Shown: piece after piece, positions 12,701 through 22,478 of the stretch
Layout of the letters: each line of letters starts with the position of its first letter
Numbering within the stretch: the first letter of the stretch is position 1
Assembly (NCBI GenBank): GCA_947652115.1
Contig: OX393561.1
Span: 4,190,605-4,254,604 of the forward strand
DNA: 64,000 nucleotides
Reading direction: 5' to 3'
Source of the DNA: Blastomussa wellsi
Lineage: Eukaryota > Cnidaria > Anthozoa > Scleractinia > Plerogyridae
Notes under the pieces: generated by a model
Told to the model about the DNA's origin: nothing
Seen by the model: only the letters and a program-made list of their open reading frames with translations
Database searches by the model: none
Translations under genes and position numbers: made by a program

Positions 12701-15700
12701 AGTATTGTAAGCATGCCGTTCGATATTTGATTTATCTGAAGGAAAATTAATCCTGTACGTACAGTTGGTAAAAGCGTTTTCCCTCAATTTTTCGAGTTAC
12801 AACATCCCAACTCTATTTAAAGGTAACCGTCATTGCATCAAACCCGCTTCTCTAAACTGCAGCCGGATGAGATAGATCTTCTTCTCGCTCACACATACTA
12901 TGATGATATTTATTCACACATACTCTTGTTTTCCAGACTTTTACTTCAAATGCTGCGAGGGTCATGTTGTGAGACGTGTAGGTGGAAGCCACGCCAAGTG
13001 CTGTGGTCTTCACACCTACGACTCACGCTTCTTCTTCTGCTACCAAAGACGCATCTACCCTCTGTGCCGCAAGTTAACCTACAATCCAGCGACCCAGAGA
13101 TGCTGTTCTGGTGTGGTCAACCCACGGACAGGAGGTGACCACGGCTCGTGCTGCTACACCAAGAGTTACGATGGTCGAATCCACTTCTGCTACGAGAAGA
13201 AAGTTTACAGCAAGTGTCAGAACAAAGCGTACAACCCTCATTCCTATATTTGCTGCGAAAATAAAATCAGAGCTCATGTGGGTGGACAAAACACCAAATG
13301 CTGCAAGGATAGGAGTTACGACAGCGGCAGGTGAGTTAGAGTCCTGCCATCAAACTCTCTAAGTTTTTTCAGACCTGGGCAAAAGTGTTGAGATAATTGG
13401 CTAAATGTCTGCTAATGTGGGTTCCCTGCATAACTTCATTATCTCAATCCTCCCCAATTCCAGATGTCACTGCGATTTGAAACTGAATAAAGCCTGATGA
13501 ATTGCAAACCTCAAATATTGTGTACATGTAGGGAGGGGGGGGGGATAAAGTGTATTATGCTCAATTGTAAGCCGCGTTATTCACTCAACTGTTTTTGTCC
13601 GAAGTTTACCGAAGTAGCTGTCTAGATTCGTAAGATTTAATAGTTTCTTCGTAACACGGTTTATCTACATTTATACGAAGAATTCAAAAGTTGCAAAAAC
13701 CTAACTATATCCAGTAATAAAGTTCTTACTTACTATTACTTACTTACTTACTTATTAAGTGCCACACGGCATTTAGAATTCGTTTATCTTCCCCTTTCTC
13801 ACGAACGCGTCCCTGTTACAGTTCTTTATAATTTACATTGGGTGGCTATTTTTGTAACAATATAGGCTTTTTATTAATTTTAGTATTCTGGAAGTAGGCT
13901 TGCAGTGTTAAAGGTTTTTCTTTGTTAATGTTCAACAGGTATTTCTGTTTCAATAAATACATCTTCCCTCAGTGCTTCAAGAAAACCTACAACCCTCTGT
14001 CGTACATCTGTTGCCAGAACAACTTCTACCACCGCCCTGGGGGCAAATATGCGCGATGCTGCGCAAAGAAGGCTTACGACTCATCCCTGTACTTTTGCCA
14101 TAAGGGTGTCATTATTCGCAAGTGTGGTAGCAAAGTTTACGATCCTGCACACTTCCTTTGTTGCAATGGCCATACCTGCCCACAGTATGGCACAAAGCAA
14201 GGCAAATGCTGCGGTATCAAGAGTTACGATTCGCGTTACTATTTCTGCTATGCCAACAAGATCTATAAGAAGTGCGGGGGTAATGTCTACAATATCCAGT
14301 CGTCTTTCTGTTGCAACAACTTGGTTGCATCCAGAAGCAGTTACGGCAGCTATGCTGGCTGTTGTTATAAACGCACGTACGACTCTCGCTCTGAATTCTG
14401 TTATAGCAGCAAAGTGTACAAGAAATGCGGGGTGCTGCCGTATAATCCCACCAAGAATCTTTGCTGTGCCAAACGCGTTGTGCCCAAGATTGGTGGCAGC
14501 CACAGTTCCTGCTGTGTCACACGAAGCTATGATACTCGCCACTACTTCTGCTATGGAAGCAAAATCATATCTTTGTGCGGGAAGAAGAGTTACAATCCAG
14601 TTGGAGAGATCTGTTGTGATGCTGTTATTGCTAGGCGTACAGGGGGATCGTACGCAAGGTGTTGTGGTAAAAAAAGCTACCACCAGCTTTCGGCTTTTTG
14701 CCAGGGAGGAATTGTTCACTAGTAAGTACCTTGACATCGTGTAATTAAAATGGTGATATTGCTCACCATTTAATAGTTAATTTGCAGCATAAGTACTAGT
14801 AAACGGCCTTCGTATTTCGCTTTTTCCGCGAATTTGGTATAATTTGGTAAACCCACACTTTGGACTCGGCCTTGCTATTGTTTTGAGTTATATGTGTTTC
14901 GGGCTGTGCAAAGACGAGTGCATTTAACACAACTGGAATATAGCATTTGAAAATCGACTTTTTTCTTTGTCTTAATTTCAAAATGACATACATTTTTGTA
15001 TTTCAACAGTAAGTGTGGAGGCAAACCTTACAACCCCGCTAGTCAACACTGCTGCGTTGGGAAAGTTGTACCGCGAGTTGGCGGGTATGGCGCTAAATGC
15101 TGCGGAGCGAACAGCTACGACTCCGCCTCGTACTTCTGTCACGGTGGCCACGTCTTCCAAAAGTGTAACGCCAGCAGCTACAATCCCACTACCCACCTGT
15201 GCTGTGACGATTACACTGTACCCCGACTGGGTGGGGCTGCTGCTCGCTGCTGCTCACGCTACAGCTACAGCTCACTGACGCACTTTTGCCACGCGAACAA
15301 GGTGTACGCACTCTGTAGCAAGGCCGTGTACAATCCCTACAGCTTTATGTGTTGCAATGGGTACGTGACATCACGCGTCGGTGGCAGCAAGGCTAAGTGC
15401 TGTGGGTATCTGAGCTATGACGAGACAAGGTACTTCTGCCTTAAGTCCAAAGTATACCCACTTTGTCAGAAGAAGAGCTACAATCCAAGCGTAACAGTCT
15501 GTTGTCTTGGTACTCAGCAACCACGCATCGGAGGACTGGCATCAAAATGCTGTGCCAATGTCTCATACGACTCTCGCATCAATTTCTGCTACAATAAAGT
15601 TGTTTATGGTCGCTGCCGACAACAAGAATACAACCCAGGAACCCATCAGTGCTGTACTGACTATGTAGTGGAACGCGCCGGTTCAAACTCCCGATGCTGT

Positions 15701-18541
15701 GGTCAAAAGAGCTACCATCCCGATAAGTTTTTCTGCAGCAATTATAAGTTGTACGCTCTGTGCGCCCATAGCTCGTACAATCCTCTTGGAGACCTCTGTT
15801 GCACTGGTTCTTCCATTCCCCTCGGCAACGTCCCTCTACGGTATGCCAGCTGTTGTGCCAAGAAGGTATACAACACACAGACGTACTTCTGTTTCAATGA
15901 TGTCGTGCATCCCAAATGCGGCAGCCAAGCTTATGACCCGCGCAGCCAGTCGTGCTGTAATAGAAAAGTCCTCCATCTTGTTGGTGGTCGGTACTCGAGG
16001 TGTTGTGGATCAGTCAACTACGATTCCCAGGATTACTTTTGCTTCAATAACAAGACAGTTGTACACAAGTGCGGTGGTAGAACGTATAATCCTGCCAGGT
16101 GAGCCCGACTTGTAAAAAAAAAAGGTCTAGCTAAGTTGTTTTAAAAAACGTTTCTCAGGGGCAATTTAACAGAAATATATGGCTCGTAGTATGTTTCAAG
16201 TTACAGGCTAGTCTCAAACGGTATTGTTTTATGTCTTTTCGCGTTTCCATTGCCACATATTATAGCGTCTTCGGGATCCACTCTGTCTACCATACTACTA
16301 AGCTATTACTATTACTGCACGGATAATTGGCTGTACGCATGCGTACATGTTCTGGATAAACCGCGGAGATTCGTTGTTTGACCATTAATGTTTTATTATT
16401 ATCATTGCACGCGTATGCGAAAAAGGAGGGGCTAGTTTAATAATTATAAAATGGTACTTTGGCACCGTGTGCGTTATAAAAAAAATAGAACAGCGGGCAT
16501 ACGGAAATGGCTCATTTCAAGAGTCGGCTGTAAAGTCAATACTCTTTATTAAGAATCTGTGCGAAATAAAAGTTTACTTAGGTTTATTTTTAAGAATTAT
16601 GAGGGTCAAAGAGCATTTTTCACTGACACATTTCTCCATCGAAGTAAGTTGCTTGTTTACGTTTTTTAGTCAACAATGCTGTGCTGGCAAAGTTGGTCGT
16701 AGTTATGGTGCAAAGTATTCGGACTGCTGTGGAAATGTAGCGTATAACTCGCGCAACTCATTCTGTCACGGAGGCTCAATTTATCAGCGGTGCAACTACA
16801 AAAGTTACGATCCTGCTTCGTTCGTGTGTTGCAACAACGTGCTGGTGTTGCGTGATGGAGGAAAAGACACCAAATGCTGCGGGAAAAAGAGTTACAACAG
16901 GTAAGTTAGGACAGGTCGTAGCCTGTTTTTAAGTCAGTTACAGTCTTGTGGATCGTTCACTGTTGTCATTCATACTTGGTGAAAGCGGCACAGTGAAAGT
17001 TTCAAAGTGTCCTGCTCAATTGATAACACTAGGGGGATGTAGAAAACACTAGCCGCATTAAGTACATTACACAGAAATCTACAAGCTGCATCAACAGTTC
17101 TGCCTGCTCTTGCTCCCTTTAGATTCAAACCATAATACTTCACGTCAGGAAAGAACATACTTTGAACTGATAGATGTTTAACTATGCTTTTAAACAGCAT
17201 GGCGCGATAACTTTAATTAGATAATAGAATCATTTCAATTGCTTCATTATCTTCTTATCATCTTACAGTCGCCAATTCTTCTGTCACAACGACACCATCA
17301 TCCACTTGTGCGGTAGCAGCTCCTATGATCCGGCCAAGTCAACCTGTTGTGGCGGCAGTCTAGCGGTTTATGGTCGCGTTCCTGCAGCCTATGCAAAATG
17401 CTGCGTCAGCTACTTGTACGACGGAAGAAGCCACTTTTGTCACGGCGGGAAGACGTTCCTGAAATGTGGCAGTGCAGCGTATACACCCGATACATCCCAG
17501 TGCTGCAACGGTTCAGTTGTTCTACAGAAAGGCGGGATCCTCTCCCAGTGCTGTGGCAAAGAAAGTTACAATTCCTACACGCACTTCTGCTTCAAAGGAA
17601 AGATCACTCCTAAATGTGGAAATAGCAGTTACGGACTCGGATCTCACCTGTGCTGTGCTGGATACGTTCAGCCGCGTACCGGTGGAGATTACGCTCGGTG
17701 CTGCGCCGCTAAAAGTTACGACAGCTCCAAGTATTTCTGCTTCGGTGGCAAGGTATACCCGCGCTGTGGAGGCCACGAATACAATCCCACTTCCTTCATC
17801 TGCTGTGGAAAAAATCCGGTAACTCGCGACGGGGGCCCAACTGCGCAGTGCTGCGGAGCAAAGAGTTACAACTCCCGGTACTACTTCTGTGAACAAGGCA
17901 AGATCTACACGTTATGCGACAAGAAGAAGTACGACCCATCAAAGTTTACTTGCTGCGACAATGCACTTAATCCACGGTTTGGCGGAAACCAGACAGATTG
18001 CTGTGGTAAACGAGCCTACGCCAGCGCCAGTTCCTTCTGCACAGGTGGTCAGATTGTTCCTCTCTGTAACAAGGCACGCTATGACCTGAACAGCCAAAAG
18101 TGCTGCGGCAATACCCTGACGCCAAAGCAAGGAGGACAGCATGCGAAATGCTGCGGCAAAGAAAGCTACGACTCCAGACGCTACTTCTGCTACAATGATG
18201 CAGTCACATCGCTTTGTGGTGGAGCAAAGCCTTACAACCTTGCCAGCTCCTTGTGCTGTAACGGGACGGTGCAACAACGGGTGGGTGGAAAAGATGCCAA
18301 ATGTTGTAGCCAAAGCCCGTACAACTCCCAGACGCATTTCTGCAGCGGCAACCGTGTGTATGCCATGTGTGCTGGAGCGCCGTATAATCCGTACACGGGT
18401 ATTTGTTGTGGATCAAAGCTTAACCCGCGTCCATACGGCGCAGTGCTTAAATGTTGCGCAAACAACGCTTATGACCCGTCCATATTTATCTGTTTATGGG
18501 GTACGAAAATTGCACCAAAGTATGACAAGTCTGCGTACTAA
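9735..18541 (+). CDS. Galaxin, giant di-cysteine repeat secreted matrix protein
   Basis: Exons: 9735-9846, 12937-13330, 13939-14721, 15010-16098, 16670-16900, 17269-18541. All borders are GT-AG and the phases match, giving 1293 residues. Exon 1 encodes a signal peptide (MLLPLLLTASLTLLLGVKDA). The remainder is about 25 tandem modules of about 50 residues, each following C-G-x3-Y-N-P-x4-CC-x7-G-G-x4-CC-x4-Y-D-S-x3-F-C. I count 50 Cys-Cys pairs, 6, 10, 14, 4 and 16 in exons 2 to 6. Several N-glycosylation sequons occur (for example NASS, NVSY, NGTV, NQTD). Galaxins are secreted and associated with the coral skeletal organic matrix; the known Galaxea protein is only about 340 residues, so this is several times longer. 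The last module loses its final cysteine (PKYDKSAY, stop). ATG 9735 was chosen over an in-frame TTG at 9699 because it starts the hydrophobic leader. Small extra exons inside the 3.1 kb first intron cannot be ruled out. Confidence 0.9.
10164..10291. repeat. Foldback element in galaxin intron 1
   Basis: The left arm starts CCATGGAAAGTGCG and includes CGATTTTTATT and TGCATCAA. The right arm carries the reverse complement (TTGATGCA, AATAAAAATCG, CACTTTCCATGG). The arms enclose a short loop near 10220-10250. It is non-coding and probably a MITE or an inverted-repeat remnant. Confidence 0.6.
10306..10444. repeat. Foldback element with perfect 20-base terminal inverted repeats
   Basis: TTTATTTCATACATACTGAG at 10306-10325 is mirrored exactly at 10425-10444. 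The 99-base centre is non-coding. It directly follows the foldback at 10164-10291, so the two may be parts of one composite element. Confidence 0.65.
11745..12015. mobile_element. MITE in galaxin intron 1
   Basis: The element of about 270 bases begins CACCCCTCTGTAACAGACCC and ends with the near-perfect inverse (GGGTCTGTAACAGGGGTG). The interior repeats CACTGGGTA or CGCTGGGTA words several times. There is no open frame consistent with a transposase, so it is a non-autonomous DNA element. Confidence 0.6.
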
Positions 18542-18863
18542 AGATAACTTGATTTTAATATTCACGACGACTGCTACCTAGCATGAACTTTCCTTCCGTT
18601 GCATGCTAAGAAAACCCATGGCCACAGATGTTTCTTTCGGCGCGCAAGATCATCATCGAAACTTTATATATCATTGCGTTTAATGCAATCATGAGCAAAA
18701 ATCTCAGAAGCCTTTCTAGGCTTATCAAGGGACCACCTTAGCTGATGTGACAACTCTGGCGGTTCATGAATTACAGATCATGTGCAGTTATAGCATGCAG
18801 CAATGAAACGAGAGTTAGATGCAACGTGCAATAATTCTAGCTATTTTTTTTAATTTGATATTA

Positions 18864-18869
18864 AATAAA
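18864..18869 (+). terminator. Candidate polyadenylation signal of galaxin
   Basis: AATAAA lies about 325 bases after the galaxin stop codon in an AT-rich stretch. It is the clearest canonical hexamer close downstream, so the 3' UTR would be about 340-350 bases. Confidence 0.45.
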
Positions 18870-19196
18870 ATTTCATGATTTGAAGAAGTGTTTCGTGGTA
18901 CGTATCATGTTAGTCTCTCAGAAATTGGGATTCCTGTGGTTAGTGGCCCCTTGCCTTTAAAGTGCTACTACGATGAAAAAATGTTGTTCTTGTTCTCTTT
19001 CGATTACGATTTTATATTTGGTAAGAATGCACCATGCCAATTATTGCGCCTCAATTTTCAAAATAAGTCGTTTTTTAACGATGATTTCTTGTTCAAACTG
19101 TCCGCCATTATCGGATTCGGCTTCAGTCGAGTTGTATTGAGAGATTGGGATTGAGAGAGAAAATGGCGTCATCTACTCACCACTTTACTTTTCTAC

Positions 19197-19280
19197 TGTG
19201 TGAACCCAGCAAGTTTGGTATGCAAAACAGCAACTTGCTTCTAAAGCTTGTGCTGCATACTAATCAGCTGGGTTCACACA
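19197..19280. repeat. Short inverted repeat
   Basis: TGTGTGAACCCAGC on the left pairs with GCTGGGTTCACACA on the right across a 56-base centre, which itself contains AGCAACTTGCTTCTAAAGCT. It is a likely small MITE or hairpin and is non-coding. Confidence 0.5.
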
Positions 19281-19378
19281 TTCAAAAATAAACTTTTTTT
19301 ATTACCGCACCTTTAAACAAAGAAGCTCACAATACCTACACTACCTAGAACTATCAGTACAAATATGTATATGCAATT

Positions 19379-19500
19379 TTATTAAAAACTCGCTATGGTA
19401 TATTGCATTTCCTTAGTTTTTATCGGTTTAGAGGCAATGGTATATGAGCTCAAAAACCATTGACCTACAAATATGGTAGGTGTAAAAAGAATGCATTTTT
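19379..19500. repeat. Family A MITE fragment, copy 2
   Basis: ATTAAAAACTCGCTATGG and the following roughly 100 bases match the left part of the repeat at 3259-3530 with scattered substitutions. The match weakens where the SINE at 19505 begins, so the SINE may have inserted into this copy. Confidence 0.55.
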
Positions 19501-19504
19501 TTGT

Positions 19505-19690
19505 GTGTGTGGGAGGCGCGGTGGCTTAATGGTTGGTGCGTTTGTCTCCGGATCGAGCGGTCCGGGTTCGAGCACTGGCCGGGGACATTGTGTTGTGCTC
19601 TTGGGCAAGACACTTTACTCTCACAGTGCCTCTCTTCACCCAGGTGTATAAATGGGTGCGATGGACTAGGGATGGATAATTTTTACGCTA
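19505..19690 (+). repeat. tRNA-derived SINE with conserved central domain
   Basis: A pol III A box (GTGGCTTAATGGTTGG) and B box (GGTTCGAGCAC) are followed by a body containing TTGGGCAAGACACTTTACTC and CTTCACCCAGGTGTATAAAT. This body resembles the deeply conserved central domain shared by SINEs of several animal phyla (the Nin-DC type, from memory). It ends with a diverged A-rich tail. The 76-codon frame through it is not a gene. Confidence 0.65.
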
Positions 19691-21530
19691 CGTTGCCGGA
19701 TACTCAAAACTACGAAAAAAATAAAGGATGAAAACGTTATTTACACAAACACAAACACATGCAGATCCTATTTTAAAACTAATATTAATAGGAAAAAGAG
19801 ATTTTTCGGGGAAAGGAAGTAAACAGAAATTATAATTTAAAAGTTAAACTCTCCAGGCCGATCCACTGAGAAATATATTTGTCGATAATTGTTTCTCAGC
19901 CAGCAATTAGAACAGACAACAAACGTGCGGAAATGGCACTGAAAACCGATAAAATCCGCTCAAGCCCTCGTCCAGCAGTTTCTTCAGTCGCTCTTCCGGG
20001 TTTCAATCAGCCAGCGCAAAAATAGTATTTTTTCGATGACAACTTCCATGAAAAACATATACTGAAACATTTTGCCAGCCAGCAACATTTGCGCTGGGGA
20101 ACAGATAAAGTGAGGAACAGACCTTGGGTGCCCCAGCTCCTGTAATTTATCCTGCAGACTTAATATTGAAAGACAATTTTACATTAACTGTTTTTAACCC
20201 GAATTGAAAACCAAATTGAATATTTTAACATCTGCTTGTCTTAGTCTGTTTGTTTATTCTAGAAAATAGATGCAAATTGTAACGTTATTCGTATGAGACA
20301 GAACCTGGCACTTCAGGGGCACCAAACGATACCAGTTAAGATTTATTATTGCTCTGGCTGATTGTAACTTGGGGAGGCGCTTAAGAACACAGAGATGAGT
20401 AGATGTAACTGGTGTTTTTACCGTGTTTAACAAAGTTTATTTATTTATTTATTCAGCTTCCACTGTACAACAACTGAAAAAGATGTAAATCTTATACAGT
20501 GAGGTGGTCTACGACAGGCCAGAGGCCCTTCAAGGTAGACCGCCCACAAAAAAAAACGATGAAGATAAATGATATGAAACACTATAGTACTTAAATAATT
20601 AATGAAATAAACTAGGCCTTATATGTGTGTGTGTATGCATGCATGTATACGAAGCAAATAAGAACTTTTATGATCAACTCAAATCGCCTGGCGTGGGAGG
20701 GCGGGGGGCGGGATAATTTTGTGTGTTTAGAGTGCTACCTGGCTTTCTAAATGGTGTGCTCAATTCACAAAATTATTTGAATTCAAAGATAGAAATTTAG
20801 CAAAGGCAAGACACTGTAGAGCGGCACTTACCCAACTGCCCCCCCCCCCCCCCCCCCCTCCAACGCTAACTGGCATATTTTTGTACAAAAATCGTATAAT
20901 AACGATAAAACATTGTGAAACATAGCAATCCATCATTCAATAGAATGTAATATGGCAATAGAATATGCTGATTTTTTCTCTATGCCAGTGCACACGTATA
21001 TCGACTTCAATACCAGTAGAAACAAAATTATTTAACAGATATTATCAAATGATCAGTTAAGATATACAAATGCCCTTTATTCTCCCACGCTAAAAGAATA
21101 AAAAGATTAAACTACCATAAATCCTTATGAGTAAAACACGTTAACTGACTGTCGTAAAGCCAAAGCCATTGACTAAGTATGGAGACAATCCAATAATCCA
21201 ACCCAACCTCGAAGTAATAATATGTAGCCGACGCTTATTTCCCCTTTAGTAAATGGTCTGTGCTATTTTAAATTGTCGATGCCATAATTGGTACGGTCAA
21301 TGCGTTTTCGATGCTATATCTGCTCTAGTTTAGGCCTTGACTAGGGCGAAACTGGTTATTGATTTGGTAATGGACTAATAAACAGTCTCCAATTGCTTAA
21401 TTGCTCACTTTCACACTGGTTTGCTTGCAGTTAGCTTTTATTTGTTGGCTGGGGCAATACATGACGCTAACATGACGTCGACCGTTTACGAAAGGGAAAC
21501 GTGCGTAGCCGACACGTAAAGCGCGGGGAA
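19691..21530. other. Intergenic with simple repeats
   Basis: No gene is recognised. A TTTATTTATTTATTCAGCTT tract at about 20436-20456 looks like the 3' tail of a minus-strand retroelement. A run of about 20 cytosines sits at about 20840-20860. The rest is AT-rich unique-looking sequence. Confidence 0.5.
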
Positions 21531-21572
21531 AAGTGCACGCGAGTGACTATTGGAGTGCACGCGAGTGACTAT

Positions 21573-22166
21573 TTGGTAGTTTTCACTGTCACGCTATCAA
21601 AAGCTGAATTGAAAACAATTCAACTACAGAAGCTTAGAATTTCAGAGAGTGCAAATAATAGATAAATAAAAAATATTCAGGCCTGTGTCTCAGCCAGGCC
21701 TTTGCGGTATCCCGTTCGCGAGTTATTTGCCGAAACGTTCCACGCAAATTTACAAAGCTTTGTATGGAGACGCCATATTTGTGTCCTTCCAAGTAAGGCC
21801 GCCGTGATGCACTCGTAACCATGTGGAGTTCAATTGTGCTATAATCAGCGACTAATTTGGGCTCATGAGCTATTATACTTATACATAAACACCACTTATT
21901 ATATCTGAAAAGTAATGCTCAAACATCTGAAAATCGAAGGGTAGGCTTTTTCTAAACAAAACAGTTTTGCCAAGGTTCCCAGCTTGATGTCACATACGCC
22001 CGAGAACTCAAATATTCAAGATGCTCTGTTTCAAAACGAAGGGTACTATCGATCTGAAAATTTGAACAGATATATGTTTAGTTAGCCGTACACCAAGTGG
22101 CAACGATAATTTAGCAGGCCTAGTGAATTTTGATTTCAGAATTTTATGACGTCACATGAAAACCAA
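21573..22166. mobile_element. Non-autonomous DNA element, family B copy 1
   Basis: The element of 594 bases starts TTGGTAGTTTTCACTGTCAC and ends with an imperfect inverse (GTCACATGAAAACCAA). A full second copy lies in the opposite orientation at 46863-47465, with the same terminal sequences. It is flanked by similar words: GTGCACGCGAGTGACTATT occurs twice on the left (21532 and 21554), and a variant GTGCACGTGAGTGAGTATT lies just to the right at about 22175. No transposase frame is present. Confidence 0.65.
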
Positions 22167-22478
22167 GAATTGGAGTGCACGTGAGTGAGTATTGGTTTTG
22201 GGTTTACTTCTGATTGGTTGAAAAATCAGCGATTTTTAAACCAGTCACCAAGCGTGGTAATTCAAAACCAAAGTAATTCGCTTATTCCTTTTGGCACTCA
22301 GTTAAAAACCGCTCAAAACAGGTACTAATTGGTTAGCAAACCCTAAATCGCTGTCACGTGATTATACTAAGACTTCATCGTTTATAGTGTTCAGTGATTC
22401 AGTTGCGAGAAAGTAGTTATCTATGGCACTTTGTTTGATTTACTTCCTACTTTTATTATAGTAATGAACAGAACTCTC

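Noticed and set aside
14081..14737. Minus-strand open frame of 218 codons across galaxin exon 3, with similar antisense frames at 14978-15196, 17522-17896 and 17939-18337
   Set aside because: These are shadows of the cysteine- and glycine-rich galaxin codons; the plus strand has clear repeat structure and matching splice sites.
14049..14744. Second plus-strand open frame (231 codons) over galaxin exon 3, and others at 15015, 15699, 17466 and 18141
   Set aside because: Alternative frames of the same repeat exons, rich in Ala/Thr/Arg, without galaxin spacing or signal peptide.
20840..20860. Cytosine homopolymer as a functional site
   Set aside because: Simple run of about 20 C; also prone to sequencing and assembly error.
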